Of a DNA stretch of 64,000 nucleotides, positions 43,327-53,103 are shown one piece after another (the first letter of the stretch is position 1; every line of letters begins with the position of its first letter). The position numbers were made by a program, and so were the translations under genes. The notes below the pieces were generated by a model. That model ran no database searches and was not told the origin of the DNA. It saw nothing but the letters and a program-made list of their open reading frames with translations. The DNA is from Arthrobacter koreensis (GTDB taxonomy: Bacteria > Actinomycetota > Actinomycetes > Actinomycetales > Micrococcaceae), in contig NZ_WACG01000001.1 in assembly GCF_009193255.1 (NCBI RefSeq), positions 1,240,001 to 1,304,000 on the forward strand. The letters are read 5' to 3'.

Positions 43327-45804
43327 ATGACCAGCACCCGAACCCCTGACGAACGCCTGCCCGGCACCGCGCAGCCGCCGGAAAACCAGCTCGAGGCAGT
43401 GGACGCCTGGTGGCGTGCTGCCAACTACCTCTCCGCAGGGCAGATCTACCTCCGGGACAACCCGCTGCTGCGCCGGCCCCTCGAACCGGAGGATGTGAAG
43501 GCGCGGCTGCTGGGTCACTGGGGAACCACCCCGGGCCTGAACTTCATCTACGCGCACCTGAACCGGCTCATCAATGAGACCGGCCAGGAATTCCTGTTCA
43601 TCACCGGCCCGGGACACGGAGGCCCGGCCAACGTGGCGAACGCATGGCTGGAGGGAACGTATTCGGAGATCTACAGCCATGTCGGGGAAGACGAGGACGG
43701 GCTGCGCACCCTGTTCAAGCAGTTCTCCTACCCCGGCGGCGTGCCCAGCCACGCGGCCCCGGAAACCCCCGGCTCAATCCACGAAGGCGGCGAGCTGGGA
43801 TACTCGCTGGCCCACGCCTACGGTGCCGTATTCGACAATCCGGACCTGGTCGCCGCTACCGTGATTGGCGACGGCGAGGCCGAAACCGGCCCGCTTGCCG
43901 CGTCCTGGCACTCGAACAGCTTCCTGGACCCGGCGGTGGACGGAGCGGTGCTGCCGATCCTGCACCTGAACGGCTACAAGATCGCCAACCCCACCGTGCT
44001 CTCCCGGATGCCCGAATCCCAGCTGGGAAAGCTGCTCGAGGGCTACGGTTACCGTCCGCACTTCGTCACCGTGACTGACCCCGACGCCGTGATGGCCGCC
44101 CATGAGGACTTCGCTGCGGCACTGAGTGCCTGCCTGGCCGAAATCCACGCAATCCAGGCCCCGTACCGGACCGGGGAAAAGCTTGCCGCTCCGGCGGACG
44201 CGCCCTCATCCGGTGACGTCGATCCGCATGCCCCGCGCTGGCCCATGATCGTTTTCCGGTCACCCAAGGGCTGGACCGGTCCGCGCGAAGTGGACGGCAA
44301 ACCGGTGGAGGGAACCTGGCGGGCACACCAGGTTCCGCTGGCCGAGGTGAACGAGAACGACGGGCACCGTGCCCAGCTCGAAGACTGGCTGCGCTCCTAC
44401 CGGCCCCAGGACCTGTTCGACGGCGACGGGCGACTCCGCGCCGAAATCGCCGCCCTCGCCCCGGCGGGCAACCTGCGGATGAGCGCCACCCCGTACGCCA
44501 ACGGCGGCCGGCTGCTGCAGGACCTGCGGCTGCCCTCCTACGCGGAGTTCGCCGTCGACATCGCCGAACCGGGCAGTGAACGGGTGAGCCCGATGCTGAA
44601 CCTGGGCAGGTACCTGGCGGAGATCATCCGGCGAAACCCGGAGAACTTCCGGATCTTCGGGCCGGACGAGACGGCGTCGAATCGGCTGCAGGAGGTCTAC
44701 GGCGTCACGGACAAGGTCTGGCAGCAGCGGATCGACAAAGTGGACGAGCACCTGGCCCGCAGCGGCCGCGTGGTGGAAGTGCTCAGCGAGCACCTTTGTG
44801 AAGGCTGGCTGGAAGGCTACCTGCTCACCGGCCGGCACGGGGTCTTCAACTGCTACGAGGCCTTTGTCCACATTGTCGATTCAATGTTCAACCAGCACGC
44901 CAAATGGCTGAAGGTCAGCCGGGAGCTGTCCTGGCGGCAGCCCATCGCGTCCCTGAACTACCTGCTCTCCAGCCACGTCTGGCAGCAGGACCACAACGGG
45001 TTCTCCCACCAGGATCCGGGGTTCATTGACCACGTGGTGAACAAAAAAGCCGACGTGATCCGGGTGTACCTGCCGCCGGACGCGAACACCCTGCTGGCCG
45101 TCACCCAGCACATCCTGGGCACCCGGGACCGGGTTAACGTGGTGGTTTCCGGCAAGCAGCCGGCTCCGGTCTGGCTTAACCCCGAAGAGGCGAAGCTGCA
45201 CGTCAAGCGTGGTATCGGCGTCTGGGACTTTGCCGGCAGCGAAGACAGCGGGCCTGGCCCGCAGCCGGATCCCGACGTCGTGATGGGCTGTGCAGGAGAC
45301 GTCCCCACCCTTGAAACCATTGCCGCCGCCGCGCTGCTGAAGGAACGGCTCCCGCAGCTGCGGATCCGGGTGGTGAACGTGGTGGACCTGATGCGCCTGC
45401 AGGATTCAACCGAGCATCCGCACGGTCTCTCCGACCGGGACTTCGACACCTTGTTCACCCGGGAATCGCCCATCATTTTCGCCTACCACGGCTATCCCTG
45501 GCTGATCCACCGCCTGACCTACCGGCGCACGAACCACGGCAACCTGCATGTGCGCGGGTACAAGGAAGAAGGCACCACCACCACGCCGTTCGACATGGCA
45601 ATGCTGAACCAGATTGACCGGTTCCAGCTGGCCATCGACGTGCTGGACCGCGTACCGTCGCTGGGGTCCACCCAGGCCGGGCTCCGGCAGTGGCTGCAGG
45701 ATGAGCGGGAACGCTGCCGTCAGTACACCCGCGACGAGGGGCAGGACCCACCGTTCATCAGCGGCTGGACGCTCGAAGAGGCGCAGCGCTCAACGCAAGA
45801 CTAG
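43327..45804 (+). CDS. xfp: Phosphoketolase (xylulose-5-P/fructose-6-P)
   Basis: 825 aa, the usual length. TPP-enzyme motifs: [17 protein letters not shown], the cofactor site [17 protein letters not shown] with [11 protein letters not shown], and the C-terminal [20 protein letters not shown]. It splits xylulose 5-phosphate or fructose 6-phosphate with phosphate into acetyl phosphate plus a shorter sugar phosphate, bypassing glycolysis. GGGAGG precedes the ATG. 43 bp after ligD on the same strand, so perhaps cotranscribed by read-through. No acetate kinase is next to it. Confidence 0.95.
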   Translation: MTSTRTPDERLPGTAQPPENQLEAVDAWWRAANYLSAGQIYLRDNPLLRRPLEPEDVKARLLGHWGTTPGLNFIYAHLNRLINETGQEFLFITGPGHGGPANVANAWLEGTYSEIYSHVGEDEDGLRTLFKQFSYPGGVPSHAAPETPGSIHEGGELGYSLAHAYGAVFDNPDLVAATVIGDGEAETGPLAASWHSNSFLDPAVDGAVLPILHLNGYKIANPTVLSRMPESQLGKLLEGYGYRPHFVTVTDPDAVMAAHEDFAAALSACLAEIHAIQAPYRTGEKLAAPADAPSSGDVDPHAPRWPMIVFRSPKGWTGPREVDGKPVEGTWRAHQVPLAEVNENDGHRAQLEDWLRSYRPQDLFDGDGRLRAEIAALAPAGNLRMSATPYANGGRLLQDLRLPSYAEFAVDIAEPGSERVSPMLNLGRYLAEIIRRNPENFRIFGPDETASNRLQEVYGVTDKVWQQRIDKVDEHLARSGRVVEVLSEHLCEGWLEGYLLTGRHGVFNCYEAFVHIVDSMFNQHAKWLKVSRELSWRQPIASLNYLLSSHVWQQDHNGFSHQDPGFIDHVVNKKADVIRVYLPPDANTLLAVTQHILGTRDRVNVVVSGKQPAPVWLNPEEAKLHVKRGIGVWDFAGSEDSGPGPQPDPDVVMGCAGDVPTLETIAAAALLKERLPQLRIRVVNVVDLMRLQDSTEHPHGLSDRDFDTLFTRESPIIFAYHGYPWLIHRLTYRRTNHGNLHVRGYKEEGTTTTPFDMAMLNQIDRFQLAIDVLDRVPSLGSTQAGLRQWLQDERERCRQYTRDEGQDPPFISGWTLEEAQRSTQD

Positions 45805-45863
45805 GTTTCCCTCCGGGCTACCGCCCGGCGGGATGGCAGTATCCGTCTACACGAAGGAGAACA

Positions 45864-46331
45864 ATGTCCAACGAGCAGTCGACCATCACCGTTTCCCGCG
45901 TTATCGACGCTTCGGCAGGGGACATTTTCCACCTGCTGTCCAACCCCGAGCGGCACCATGAGCTGGACGGCTCGGGCATGGTGGTTTCGGATGAGAAGAC
46001 AGACCGCATCGCCGCGGTGGGGGACGTCTTCACCATGAACATGTCCAACGCCAAGATGGGTGACTACAAGACGGAGAACCACGTCACCGGCTTCAGCCAC
46101 AACCAGCTGCTGGCCTGGCAGACCGCGCCCGCCGGTACGGAACCGAAGGGCTGGGAATGGATGTGGGAGCTGGACTCCCTGGGTCCGGACTCCACCGAAG
46201 TGACCCTCACCTACGACTGGAGCAAGGTCACGGACAAGGACACCCTGAAGAAGGTCTCCTTCCCGATGATCAGCAAGGACGAGCTTGAGGGCTCGCTGAA
46301 CAAGCTGGCTGCGGCGGTTTCCGGTTCCTAA
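45864..46331 (+). CDS. SRPBCC-family protein
   Basis: 155 aa, a START/SRPBCC ligand-binding fold (TITVSRVIDASAGDIFHLLSN start; TEVTLTYDWSKV near the middle; LNKLAAAVSG end). Ligand unknown. AAGGAG lies six bases before the ATG. A terminator follows. Confidence 0.85.
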   Translation: MSNEQSTITVSRVIDASAGDIFHLLSNPERHHELDGSGMVVSDEKTDRIAAVGDVFTMNMSNAKMGDYKTENHVTGFSHNQLLAWQTAPAGTEPKGWEWMWELDSLGPDSTEVTLTYDWSKVTDKDTLKKVSFPMISKDELEGSLNKLAAAVSGS

Positions 46332-46342
46332 ACCCCGCCGAG

Positions 46343-46390
46343 AGGCCAGTTACGGCTCTTCTGGAGGCTGAAACGGGCCGTGACTGGCCT
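46343..46390 (+). terminator. Terminator after the SRPBCC gene
   Basis: AGGCCAGTTACGGC (46343-46356) pairs with GCCGTGACTGGCCT (46377-46390) with one wobble; 20-nt loop; TTT follows. Confidence 0.7.
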
Positions 46391-46401
46391 TTCGGGTGAC
46401 G

Positions 46402-46449
46402 ACGACGGCGGCGGGTTCCTTCTTCGCGAGGGGGGCCGGCCGCCGTCGT
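46402..46449 (-). terminator. Hairpin ending the SDR gene
   Basis: ACGACGGCGGC (46402-46412) pairs with 46439-46449. It lies 13 bp after the minus-strand SDR stop and separates it from the convergent SRPBCC transcript. Confidence 0.55.
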
Positions 46450-46462
46450 TGTGTACCCGAAC

Positions 46463-47464
46463 TTAGCCTGCGGACCAGCCGCCGTCGGACGGCAGAATGG
46501 CACCGTTGATGTTCACCGAGTCATCGCTAAGCAGGAACGTGATGGAGGCCGCCAGGTCCTCGGCGGAAGCCAGGCCCGGAATCAGCACCCGGGCCGGAGC
46601 CAGGCGCGCCTCACCATACTCGGAGGTCTTGCCGCCCATCGGAATGCCGGTGGCCACGCCGCCCGGAGCAACCGCGTTAATACGTATGCCTTCCTTGGCA
46701 TACATGAAAGCAGCACTCTTGGTGATGCCCACAACCGCGTGCTTGGAGGCCGTGTAGGCCACGCCGGAAGCGGAACCGCGCAGGCCGGCCTCGGACGTGA
46801 CGTTCACAATCGTGCCGCGTCGAGCCTCGAGCATGGCGGGCAGCACGGCGCGGGTCAGGCGGACCAGACCGTCCACGTTCACGGCGAAGATCTTCTGCCA
46901 CATGGCGTCGGAGACCTCGTGCAGCGGGCTGAAGTCGTCATTGATGCCGGCAACGTTCGCCAGGCCGTCGATCTGCGGACCGGCCGCAGTAATAATCCGG
47001 TCCACAGCGGCCAGATCGGTCAGATCCGCAGCGACGGGGACAATGGCCTCGCCGAGCTCTTCGGCCAGTTCCTGAATCTTTGCCTCGGCAATGTCCACGG
47101 CGATAATCCGGCCGCCCTCGCGGGCAATCCGGGATGCCGTAGCCCGGCCGATGCCGGATCCGGCACCCGTCACGATGACGGTTTTCCCGGTGAAGCGGCC
47201 CGCAACGGTGGGGAGGGCGCTCTCCTGCAGCTCCGGCATAACGCCGCCGTTGGCCTGCAGAACCATGCCGTCGACGGCCGCCTGGGGCATCTGTCCCTGG
47301 CTGAGATCTACGAGCTGCTGGAGCTTGAGGCCAAGAGCCGGCCCGAGGGATGCTTCGTCACTCCCGGTCTGTGCCAGGAACCCGCGCAGGATGGGTCCGC
47401 CGACGGGGTGGTCAAGCCACTCCTGAATAGTGTTCCGGGCTGTCAGGGGCTTGTTGGCCGCCAT
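46463..47464 (-). CDS. Short-chain dehydrogenase with N-terminal extension
   Basis: 333 aa. Residues 90-333 are a classical SDR: TGAGSGIG (99-106), NVAGIND, catalytic YTASK and the C-terminal INGAILPSDGGWSAG. The first 90 residues are an extra helical domain (NTIQEWLDHPVGGPILRGFL start) that I do not find in ordinary SDRs. Substrate unknown, probably a sugar- or polyol-type alcohol given the LacI neighbour. The ATG at 47464 has AAAGGA six bases upstream. Divergent from the LacI regulator and separated from it by a 20-bp palindrome. Confidence 0.87.
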   Translation of the reverse strand: MAANKPLTARNTIQEWLDHPVGGPILRGFLAQTGSDEASLGPALGLKLQQLVDLSQGQMPQAAVDGMVLQANGGVMPELQESALPTVAGRFTGKTVIVTGAGSGIGRATASRIAREGGRIIAVDIAEAKIQELAEELGEAIVPVAADLTDLAAVDRIITAAGPQIDGLANVAGINDDFSPLHEVSDAMWQKIFAVNVDGLVRLTRAVLPAMLEARRGTIVNVTSEAGLRGSASGVAYTASKHAVVGITKSAAFMYAKEGIRINAVAPGGVATGIPMGGKTSEYGEARLAPARVLIPGLASAEDLAASITFLLSDDSVNINGAILPSDGGWSAG

Positions 47465-47511
47465 GAACGTTCCTTTCAATCGAGGGAGCGGCCGTGGATG
47501 CGCGGCCACCG

Positions 47512-47531
47512 TCACTTACACGTGTAAGTGA
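47512..47531. promoter_or_regulatory. LacI-type operator between SDR and LacI genes
   Basis: TCACTTACACGTGTAAGTGA is a perfect 20-bp palindrome with the central CG expected of LacI-family operators. It lies 47 bp from the SDR start and 41 bp from the regulator start, so the regulator probably controls both. Confidence 0.9.
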
Positions 47532-47572
47532 AGTGTATCTTCGAAGGGTCAGTTGGTCACGAAAGGAACCCC

Positions 47573-48601
47573 GTGCACCGCAAGGTCACTTCGCACGATG
47601 TCGCCCGCGCCGCCGGGGTCTCCCGCGCAACGGTCAGTTATGTGCTGAACGGCAGGAGCGGGCAGAGCATTTCCGCCGTCACCCGCCAGCGGGTCCTCAC
47701 GGCTGCCGCGAAACTGGGCTACGCGCCGTCGACCGCTGCCCGGACGCTGCGCCGGGGCCGGAGCGACCTGGTGCTGATGCTCCTGCCGCCCGAACCCCTG
47801 GGCCGTGCACTGGCAATGGTTCTTGATGCCGCTTCGGACCAGGTTGAACGCTATGGGCTCCGACTCATGGCCCACCGCCTGCCCGCCTCGGGCGGGGCAG
47901 CCGAACTGGTCCGCTCACTCGCTCCGGCCGCGCTGATCCTGACCACGCCGCTGCCAGACGACGAACTTGCCGCCCTGCGCACCCTTGAGGTGCCGCTCGC
48001 CTTCCTGCAGCAGCAGGTGGATGATCCGCTGGGGCCGGACCTGGGTATTGGCGCCCTGCAGGTCGAGCACCTTGCCGCAGCGGGACATACCCGCCTCGGT
48101 GTCGCCGTACCGGACTCGCCCGGGTACGCCTGGCGGGTGCAGGTGCGGCTGGCGGCGATCGAACACGCCTGCGCCTGGCACGGTCTCCTTCCGCCGGCGG
48201 TGGAGCGGATCGGCCTGGACGCAGCCGACGCCGCTGCCGCCGTCGGGCGCTGGACGCAGGGACCGGAGCCAGTGACGGCAGCCTGCGCGTTCGACGACGA
48301 CTACGCCTTCGCCCTGCTGTCCGGACTCGCAGCCCACGGTCTCTCCGCACCGGACGACCTGGCCGTCATCGGTGCCGAGGACCTACCGCTGGCGGGACTG
48401 GCCGTGCCGCCGCTGACCACCGTGAGCGTGCACGCCAGGATGCTGGGTGCGCTGTTCGCGCAGCTGGCAATCGCGCCGCTGCTGGGTGCAGACGCTGACG
48501 CGGACGTGGACAGCCAACGGGACGCCTCATGGCCAGCATCAGCAGGTACAGCAGCCCAGCCGGTGCCTCCGGTGACGCTCGTTCAGCGCGCGTCCGCCTA
48601 G
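47573..48601 (+). CDS. LacI-family transcriptional regulator
   Basis: 342 aa from GTG 47573 (AAAGGA six bases upstream). The N-terminal HTH TSHDVARAAGVSRATVSYVLNG and hinge helix (ARTLRRGRSD) lead to a periplasmic-binding-like effector domain (LGVAVPDSPGYAWRVQVRL, then the dimer/effector region to about 320). The effector is unknown. Its probable operator lies just upstream, and the SDR gene is divergent. An in-frame ATG at 47528 lies inside the operator and is unlikely. Confidence 0.92.
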   Translation: MHRKVTSHDVARAAGVSRATVSYVLNGRSGQSISAVTRQRVLTAAAKLGYAPSTAARTLRRGRSDLVLMLLPPEPLGRALAMVLDAASDQVERYGLRLMAHRLPASGGAAELVRSLAPAALILTTPLPDDELAALRTLEVPLAFLQQQVDDPLGPDLGIGALQVEHLAAAGHTRLGVAVPDSPGYAWRVQVRLAAIEHACAWHGLLPPAVERIGLDAADAAAAVGRWTQGPEPVTAACAFDDDYAFALLSGLAAHGLSAPDDLAVIGAEDLPLAGLAVPPLTTVSVHARMLGALFAQLAIAPLLGADADADVDSQRDASWPASAGTAAQPVPPVTLVQRASA

Positions 48602-48642
48602 CGATCGGCTCCGCTTCGCAGGAAATCGTCCGGTTAGCAATT

Positions 48643-48668
48643 CTGCTGCCGTCTAGAACCGGCAGCAG
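48643..48668. terminator. Hairpin between the LacI and RelA/SpoT genes
   Basis: CTGCTGCCG (48643-48651) pairs with CGGCAGCAG (48660-48668). The rest of the 110-bp gap repeats CGGCAG-like words and no gene is seen. It can serve both convergent genes. Confidence 0.6.
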
Positions 48669-48711
48669 GACGGCTAAACGGCAGCAAAACCGCAAGCCGG
48701 CAGTGGAATCA

Positions 48712-49815
48712 TCAGGCCTCCCGGGCGCGGTAGAGCTGCATCTGCCGGTAGCGCCGTCCCAGGGACTCACGCCGCGGCTTGGACGGGGCGTCCTCCGGCT
48801 CGGCGGTCAGGTCGATGTGCTTCTTCCCGAAACGCCAGAGCAGCAGGTCATCCAGCAGCCGGTCCGGCCCCGGCGAGTAGCGGTGGTCCAGCGCAGCCCG
48901 GACCTCGGTGATTGCCTCCGCCTGCAGCAGCCCGGCCAGGTCCATGGTGGTCTTCAGCCCATGCGCGGCCAGCAGTTCCGCGGCCCAGCCCCAGTCGTCC
49001 CCGGCCTTGCGGTTCACGTGCGGCAGCAGGGTCATCCAGACATGCCGGATCCGGTTGGGTGTCAGCGGCGCCGACCCTTCACCCTCCTCATCCCAGAACC
49101 CGGTGACCGTCTCATAGCGCTCGTGCAGCTCGGCGAACTCGTTCTCCACCGTTTCAAGCATGGCGGCCGTGGCGGTGAACTGCCGGTCGAAGTAGGGGCT
49201 CCAGGCACGCGGATCGCCGGCCTTGAACCGGATGTCGTGTTCAATCTCGGACCAGGCGTGGGCCAGCACCGTGCGGATCTGCACCTCGAACAGGTAGCTG
49301 CCGTTCGGTTTCTGGGACGGCTCCAGCAGCCGGTGATACTCCCGCACCGTGTCATTCTGGATGGTCCGGAGGATCAGGTGCCGGCTTGAGTAGCCGTAGG
49401 TTCCGGATTCGATGGAGCCAATGTCCTTTTCCCGGTCTCCGCGGCAGTCGAACTCGGCCCGCTGCCGCTTGATGAGGTTGGCTGCCTCATCAACCTCGTG
49501 CGGGAGGGTCATGATGACCCGGACGCCCACCAGATCCGTCAGGTTCCGCAGCGGATCCGGGAACAGCAGGGTAGGTACCTCGTCCGGATTCTCCGGGGGC
49601 AGCGTGCGGGATGCCTTGTCCCGGAAGGACTCAACGGATTTGGTGCGTGAAGCGATGAACAGCGGCTTGACCGTGCTCTCGTCGAAGACGGCCCGCAGGC
49701 TGGCTTCCATTTCCGCCGTCACGGCCTCCAGGGCCGGTCGTACCCGGGCGTACTCGTCCGTGCTGGCCTGGACCACCGGGCGAAGCCGGTCATCCAGGGT
49801 GTCCCACGCGCTCAC
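48712..49815 (-). CDS. RelA/SpoT-domain (GTP pyrophosphokinase family) protein
   Basis: 367 aa. The synthetase domain has RTKSVESFRDKA, DLVGVRVIMTL, GYSSRHLIL and EVQIRTVLAHAWSEIEHDI, all core RSD motifs; no HD hydrolase domain and no TGS/ACT domains are present. So it is like the small alarmone synthetases but with an extra C-terminal helical region of about 120 residues. It may make (p)ppGpp; activity is inferred. GTG start at 49815. Confidence 0.87.
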   Translation of the reverse strand: MSAWDTLDDRLRPVVQASTDEYARVRPALEAVTAEMEASLRAVFDESTVKPLFIASRTKSVESFRDKASRTLPPENPDEVPTLLFPDPLRNLTDLVGVRVIMTLPHEVDEAANLIKRQRAEFDCRGDREKDIGSIESGTYGYSSRHLILRTIQNDTVREYHRLLEPSQKPNGSYLFEVQIRTVLAHAWSEIEHDIRFKAGDPRAWSPYFDRQFTATAAMLETVENEFAELHERYETVTGFWDEEGEGSAPLTPNRIRHVWMTLLPHVNRKAGDDWGWAAELLAAHGLKTTMDLAGLLQAEAITEVRAALDHRYSPGPDRLLDDLLLWRFGKKHIDLTAEPEDAPSKPRRESLGRRYRQMQLYRAREA

Positions 49816-49960
49816 GATAGTCCTTTCGCAGTTTCTGCCAGCCTAGGGCACGCCGCTGACAACTCGCCCGCAGGCGGCGGCTAGGCTCAGTTCCAGATTA
49901 GGGCGGCTGCCCCCCCGGCGCGGCCCGCGGCACGCATCTGCCCCAAACGGAGGAGCCCCC

Positions 49961-50707
49961 ATGCCACAGCGGTTCAGCTACGGCGGCCACGCCGAACAGT
50001 TTGGGGAGCTGACGCTCCCGCACAGTCAGCAGCCGGAACGCGGCACCGTGGTCATCATCCACGGCGGCTACTGGCGGTCCAAATACTCGCTCGAACTCGG
50101 GCGCCCGCTCGCCGCGGACCTGGCAGCACGGGGATGGGCTGCCGTGAACCTCGAATACCGCCGGGCCGGAAACGGAGGCGGGTGGCCGGAGACCTTCGAG
50201 GACATCAGCGCGGGCATCGACGCGCTCGCCGGCCTTCCGGAAATCGCGGGGGTTCCGGGCCCGGTGATCGCCCTGGGGCACTCGGCCGGCGGCCACCTGG
50301 CGGTCTGGGCGGCCGGACGCAGTGCGCCACGGATGCCGCTGAACGCCGTCGTCAGCCAGTCCGGGGTGCTGGACCTGCGGCGTGCCCATGAACTGGGGCT
50401 CAGTGACGGAGCCGCGGAGAATTTCCTGGGAGCAGGCCCGGATCAGGAACCGGAGCGGTGGCGGTTAGCTGATCCGGTCCGGGCGGTTCCGGCTCCCGTC
50501 CCGGTGTTCGTGCTGCACGGAGCCACGGACACCACAGTGCCGCTGGAACTGGCGGAGAACTACGTCAAGGCGGCGGATGCGGCCGGCGGAACTGCGGAAC
50601 TCCGGCTAATCCCGGGGGACCATTTTGACATGATCACCCCCGGAACTCCTGCCTGGGCAGAGGTGCTGCGGAGCCTCGACGACGCGGCCGCGAAGACCTC
50701 CGGGTAG
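49961..50707 (+). CDS. Alpha/beta hydrolase, kynurenine formamidase-like
   Basis: 248 aa. Oxyanion motif HGGYW (about 32-36), nucleophile GHSAGGH (about 108) and later VLHGATDTTVP and GDHFDMI (Asp and His). The HGGxW motif is typical of kynurenine formamidase and related esterases. No kynurenine genes are near, so the substrate is open. GGAGGAG-like site before ATG. Gene order continues into a PfkB kinase 33 bp later. Confidence 0.87.
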   Translation: MPQRFSYGGHAEQFGELTLPHSQQPERGTVVIIHGGYWRSKYSLELGRPLAADLAARGWAAVNLEYRRAGNGGGWPETFEDISAGIDALAGLPEIAGVPGPVIALGHSAGGHLAVWAAGRSAPRMPLNAVVSQSGVLDLRRAHELGLSDGAAENFLGAGPDQEPERWRLADPVRAVPAPVPVFVLHGATDTTVPLELAENYVKAADAAGGTAELRLIPGDHFDMITPGTPAWAEVLRSLDDAAAKTSG

Positions 50708-50740
50708 CGCCGCCGGGCAACTGCTCGATAGGTTGAGTCC

Positions 50741-51655
50741 GTGATCACAGTCATCGGCGAAGCCCTCATCGACGAAGTCCTCAGCGACACGGCGCCCCGC
50801 CGTTCCCATCCCGGCGGCAGTCCGCTGAACGTAGCCGTGGGGGTGGCCAGGCTGGGCAGGCCGGTGCAGTTCATTGGGCGCTACGGCAATGACGCCTACG
50901 GAGTGCTGATCGCCCAGCACCTCAAGCACAACTCGGTCCTGGCGGCGCTGCCGGCGGACGACAGGCCCACCAGCGTTGCCACGGCGACGCTGGATCCGGC
51001 CGGCGGGGCGCGCTACACCTTCGACCTTGAATGGGCGCTGCCGGGGCTGGAAGAAGAGCTTCCCCGCCTGCTTGACGGCACCACGCTGCTGCACACCGGC
51101 TCCATTGCCACCATGCTCTCCCCGGGTGCCAGCGAAGTGCTCACCACCGTGGAACGGGCGCATCCGCAGGCCACCATCACCTTTGACCCTAACTGCCGGC
51201 CCACCATCATCACTGATGTTTCCTATGCCCGGGAACAGGCCGAAAAGTTCGTCCGGCTGGCCGACGTCGTGAAGGCCTCCGATGAGGACCTTGCCTGGCT
51301 TTACCCGGACCTGAGCATTGAGGATGCCGCCCGCGCCTGGCTGTCCATGGGGCCGGCCATCGTGGTGGTTACGCGCGGTTCCCGCGGTCCCTGGGCAGTA
51401 GCCGAGTCCGGCAGCTGCGAGGCTGCTGCGCCGTCGGTCGCCGTCGCTGACACGGTGGGTGCTGGTGATTCGTTTATGTCCGCACTGATTGCCGGGCTGA
51501 TGGACCGCAATTACGACGGCGCTGCCCGCCGCCCGGAGCTGCGGAAGATCGGCGTCGGGGACCTGGAAGCGATTATCACCTACGCGGCAAAGGCAGCGGC
51601 CGTTACCGTGTCCCGCCCGGGCGCAGATCCGCCCCGGCGGAACGAACTGATCTAG
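50741..51655 (+). CDS. PfkB-family carbohydrate kinase
   Basis: 304 aa. GGSPLNVAVGVARLG at the N-terminus and the catalytic DTVGAGDSFMSALIAG (about 239-254) are PfkB/ribokinase signatures; most like fructokinases. It phosphorylates a sugar with ATP; the sugar is uncertain. GTG start. Confidence 0.9.
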   Translation: MITVIGEALIDEVLSDTAPRRSHPGGSPLNVAVGVARLGRPVQFIGRYGNDAYGVLIAQHLKHNSVLAALPADDRPTSVATATLDPAGGARYTFDLEWALPGLEEELPRLLDGTTLLHTGSIATMLSPGASEVLTTVERAHPQATITFDPNCRPTIITDVSYAREQAEKFVRLADVVKASDEDLAWLYPDLSIEDAARAWLSMGPAIVVVTRGSRGPWAVAESGSCEAAAPSVAVADTVGAGDSFMSALIAGLMDRNYDGAARRPELRKIGVGDLEAIITYAAKAAAVTVSRPGADPPRRNELI

Positions 51656-51703
51656 CAACCGGGACCCCGCCACCGGGGCCGGCAGATGAAAGGAAGAGCG
51701 CCC

Positions 51704-52234
51704 ATGGAAGCGTACGACCCCACCGAAGACCTGCCCCCGGTTCCCTCCTTCGAGGTCACCAGCACCAGCTTTGACGACGGCGGTCCGCTGGCGCCGTCGC
51801 AGTACGCCACCGGCGCGGTGCCCGGAGGGCGGGACGCGTCCCCGCAGCTCAGCTGGTCCGGCTGGCCGGAAGCAACACGCAGCTTCGCCGTCACGATGGT
51901 GGACCCTGACGCCCCGATCCCCGGCGTGTTCTGGCACTGGGCTGCAGTCAACATCCCGGCGGAAGAAACCTCCGTCACCGAAAATGCGTCCCGCTCGGGA
52001 ATGCCGGAGGGCACCCTTCAGCTCCTCAACGAAATGGGAGAACCCGGCTACACCGGTGCTGCGCCGCCGGTGGGGCACGGAAAGCACCGCTACTTCGTCG
52101 TGGTCCATGCACTGGATGTGCCGCTGCTGGATGTGCCCCAGGACGCCAGGCCCGGAGTGCTTTCCATGACGCTGCGCGGACACACGCTGGCCCGCGGCGT
52201 GATCGTGGGAACGGCGGAGCGTCCGGAGACCTAG
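51704..52234 (+). CDS. YbhB/YbcL-family PEBP protein
   Basis: 176 aa. The phosphatidylethanolamine-binding protein fold is marked by DPDAPIPGVFWHWAAVNIP and GKHRYFVVVHALD. Bacterial YbhB proteins have no proven role. The ATG at 51704 (AAGGAAG upstream) is preferred to the in-frame ATG six codons before. Confidence 0.9.
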   Translation: MEAYDPTEDLPPVPSFEVTSTSFDDGGPLAPSQYATGAVPGGRDASPQLSWSGWPEATRSFAVTMVDPDAPIPGVFWHWAAVNIPAEETSVTENASRSGMPEGTLQLLNEMGEPGYTGAAPPVGHGKHRYFVVVHALDVPLLDVPQDARPGVLSMTLRGHTLARGVIVGTAERPET

Positions 52235-52293
52235 TGCCTGGCCGTGCACACCCCGCATTCCGGCTAGGCTGGTAGCCAACGGAAGGGCGGGGC

Positions 52294-53103
52294 ATGCGGC
52301 TGGTAGCGAGTGACCTGGACGGGACCATAGTCGGCCCGGACAACAGGATCAGTGACCGGACCGTCAATGCGTTCCGCAAATGCGCCGACGCCGGTATCCG
52401 GATTGTCTTCGTCACCGGCCGGCCGCCGCGCTGGCTGGGTCCCGTCCGCGAACAGCTGGGCCACACCGGCACCGTGATCTGCTCCAACGGGGCGATCCTC
52501 TACGACCTCGAAGCCGCACAGGTGACCTGGTCCGAGCCGCTGGCCCTGGAAGGCATGTTCCAGGCGGCGGGCATCATTCGCAGCCTCTATCCGGCGGTGC
52601 GTTTCGCCGCCGAGACCGTAGAGGGATTCCACCTGGAACCCGGATTCCTGCAGGATGCCGGGGCGGACCTGCTCGGCGCCGTCGCGCCCGCCCCGCTCAC
52701 TGAATCCCTGGGACCGGGCAGCCGCGTGGTGAAGTTCCTCGCCAAGGTGGAAGACGTCCACCCTGATGATTTCCTCCGGAGGGTGAAGCCTGAGGTTGCG
52801 CACCTGGTCTCCACCACCCATTCGGCGCCGTCGGTCCCGCTGCTGGAAATGTCCGCCCCCGGCCTGGATAAAGCCGTGACGCTGGCAGATTATGCCGAGT
52901 CGCTGAAGATCGACGCCGCAGACGTGGTGGCGTTCGGTGATATGCCCAATGACCTGGGCATGCTGGGCTGGGCCGGCCGCGGCTATGTCATGGCGTCCGG
53001 CCATCCTGCCGTTCGGTCAGCAGTGTCCCGCCAGGCGCCGCCGTTCGCCGAGGACGGGGTGGCCCAGGTCCTGGAGGACCTGCTGCGCGGCCGGGAGTTC
53101 TAG
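52294..53103 (+). CDS. HAD-superfamily (Cof-type) phosphatase
   Basis: 269 aa. Catalytic DLDGTIVG at the start, a type-II cap, Lys near 195 and the C-terminal GDMPNDLGMLGWAG are the Cof/sugar-phosphatase signatures. It hydrolyses a small phosphate ester; substrate unknown. Stop overlaps the convergent PAP2 gene by 4 bp. Confidence 0.9.
   Translation: MRLVASDLDGTIVGPDNRISDRTVNAFRKCADAGIRIVFVTGRPPRWLGPVREQLGHTGTVICSNGAILYDLEAAQVTWSEPLALEGMFQAAGIIRSLYPAVRFAAETVEGFHLEPGFLQDAGADLLGAVAPAPLTESLGPGSRVVKFLAKVEDVHPDDFLRRVKPEVAHLVSTTHSAPSVPLLEMSAPGLDKAVTLADYAESLKIDAADVVAFGDMPNDLGMLGWAGRGYVMASGHPAVRSAVSRQAPPFAEDGVAQVLEDLLRGREF

Noticed and set aside
40686-43424. 912-codon open frame on the minus strand opposite ligD
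   Set aside because: The plus strand has all three LigD domains with catalytic motifs; the antisense frame is low-complexity and a codon-bias shadow.
46451-47527. 358-codon plus-strand frame opposite the SDR gene
   Set aside because: No domain, starts and ends around the real SDR gene, and covers the LacI operator.
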